DNA of 64,000 bases from Sphingomonadaceae bacterium PASS1. Its GTDB lineage: Bacteria > Pseudomonadota > Alphaproteobacteria > Sphingomonadales > Sphingomonadaceae. The position numbers and the translations under genes are program-made. The stretch spans positions 180,914-244,913 of the forward strand of contig NKIR01000001.1 in NCBI GenBank assembly GCA_002255985.1, in the 5' to 3' direction. The notes below the pieces were generated by a model, which searched no databases, was not told the DNA's origin, and was given only the letters and a program-made list of their open reading frames with translations. Shown here piece after piece: positions 63,375 to 64,000 of the stretch. How positions within the stretch are numbered: the first letter of the stretch is position 1; every line of letters starts with the position of its first letter.

Positions 63375-63712
63375 CTTCGTACCTCCGAAATATGTCAGCA
63401 TCCGCCGGTCATTCACGATTCTGGACAGAACAGCCCGTTAGCAATCGTGATGGTCCCCGTTGAGACATTTGAAATGCCGAGGATAACGCGATTCAACTAT
63501 AATGCAATGCACACGTATCGCAGCATTATGTGTTTTCGCTGGCCGACTTTCTTACCGCTGTTACAGATCGGAGCCGGTTGCGCGCGTTTGCTGCTATATT
63601 GCAATTGCAAACGCGCAAATCATTCGGTAGCTCACCGTCGCTATAGTCAACCATAGCAAACTCAGCCGAGGCGCGTAAAACTCAAGTCGCCTGCAACAAT
63701 CAAGGTTCGTCC
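63375..63712. other. Divergent intergenic region
   Basis: A 338-base gap between the secreted esterase and the malonyl-CoA synthetase-like gene. It holds one perfect operator copy (63506-63527), preceded directly by an extra AATGC half-site at 63501-63505. No small gene, RNA or terminator is visible. Confidence 0.6.
63506..63527. promoter_or_regulatory. Shared operator AATGC-N12-GCATT (site 7, perfect)
   Basis: Perfect copy 131 bases upstream of the esterase ATG and 185 bases upstream of the malonyl-CoA synthetase-like ATG. The outer bases also pair as ATAATGC (63499-63505) with GCATTAT (63523-63529). Confidence 0.75.
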
Positions 63713-64000
63713 ATGTCCAACCTTTACACCCTTTTGCAGACGCGCTTTCCGGAGGATGGGTCGCACGCATTCGCGACCCTCCGCGATGGAACGGTAATCA
63801 GCTATGCTGGCGTTGAAGAAGCTTCTGCGCGCTATGCGAACTTACTGGTGTTGCTGGAAGTTCAGCCCGGTGACCGGGTGGCTATCCAGGCCCCAAAGAG
63901 CATCGACATGCTGATGCTCTACCTTGGATGTTTGCGTACCGGAGCAGTTTTCTTACCCTTGAACCCGGCCTACACCGCAGGCGAGCTTGATTATTTCATG
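63713..64000 (+). CDS. Malonyl-CoA synthetase-like AMP ligase, 3' end outside window
   Basis: The first 96 codons of an ANL-superfamily ligase run open to the right edge. The opening resembles malonyl-CoA synthetase (MatB): LYTLLQTRFPEDGSHAF, ISYAGVEEASARYANLL, QPGDRVAIQAPKSIDMLML and GAVFLPLNPAYTAGELDYF. MatB makes malonyl-CoA from malonate, ATP and CoA. The P-loop and substrate pocket lie beyond the edge, so the assignment rests on the N-terminus. It sits behind a perfect operator copy; with mmsA it would fit disposal of C3 units. Confidence 0.75.
   Translation, partial: MSNLYTLLQTRFPEDGSHAFATLRDGTVISYAGVEEASARYANLLVLLEVQPGDRVAIQAPKSIDMLMLYLGCLRTGAVFLPLNPAYTAGELDYFM

Noticed and set aside
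1-64000. Mobile elements, integrases, CRISPR arrays, tRNA or rRNA genes
   Set aside because: I found no transposase or integrase motifs, no regularly spaced repeats of CRISPR size and no tRNA- or rRNA-like sequence. Any transfer of the locus left no visible machinery here.

Overview
The window looks like a chromosome segment of an aerobic alphaproteobacterium of the sphingomonad type (Sphingomonadales; I cannot name the genus). Pointers are the moderately high G+C, two large TonB-dependent receptors with the usual sphingomonad plug and C-terminal phenylalanine, VanA-type Rieske oxygenases, spinster-type MFS carriers and many acyl-CoA enzymes. There are no rRNA or tRNA genes, no insertion sequences, no phage genes and no CRISPR array. 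It is a dense catabolic region: about 52 genes, most in tightly overlapping operons.

Layout. 0-8.6 kb: mostly minus-strand run (VanA-type Rieske oxygenase, small EthD-like proteins, SDR, cupin, hydrolase/flavin-reductase fusion, CoA transferase, LysR, phosphotransferase). 8.7-10 kb: SnoaL-like protein and TetR. 10-13.2 kb: MmsA aldehyde dehydrogenase and an acyl-CoA ligase. 13.6-18.8 kb: NDP-forming acyl-CoA synthetase, enoyl-CoA hydratase and an acyl-CoA dehydrogenase pair. 18.8-25.4 kb: thioesterase, SMP-30 lactonase, second acyl-CoA dehydrogenase pair, Gfo/Idh/MocA oxidoreductase, MFS. 25.4-32.3 kb: a single minus-strand operon for coenzyme F420: LLM-type F420-dependent oxidoreductase, fbiC (CofG-CofH fusion), NADPH:F420 reductase, cofE, cofD, cofC and a tandem EthD-like protein. 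32.5-41.7 kb: two TonB-dependent receptors flanking an SDR, a TIM-barrel isomerase and a CoA ligase. 41.7-46.7 kb: Baeyer-Villiger monooxygenase, ketosteroid-dehydrogenase-like flavoprotein and MFS. 46.9-61.3 kb: GntR, SDR/acyl-CoA dehydrogenase/phosphotransferase operon, Rieske oxygenase/amidohydrolase operon, epoxide hydrolase/TetR, metal-dependent hydrolase/amidohydrolase. 61.3-64 kb: a broken hydrolase-phosphotransferase chimera, a secreted HSL-type esterase and the start of a malonyl-CoA synthetase-like gene.

How it fits together. Uptake (TonB receptors, MFS), ring oxidation (Rieske, BVMO, KstD-like, epoxide hydrolase), CoA activation, heteromeric acyl-CoA dehydrogenase pairs, hydratase, thioesterase and propionate/malonate-end enzymes suggest breakdown of a polycyclic or branched alicyclic substrate (steroid- or terpenoid-like). 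The substrate is inferred, not shown.

The most interesting signal is not a gene. The palindrome AATGC-N12-GCATT occurs perfectly seven times, and nearly perfectly two or three more times. All the sites I found lie in promoter gaps, and they sit in front of the catabolic operons, the F420 operon and the TonB receptors. This points to one uncharacterised regulon that couples F420 synthesis to catabolism in a proteobacterium.
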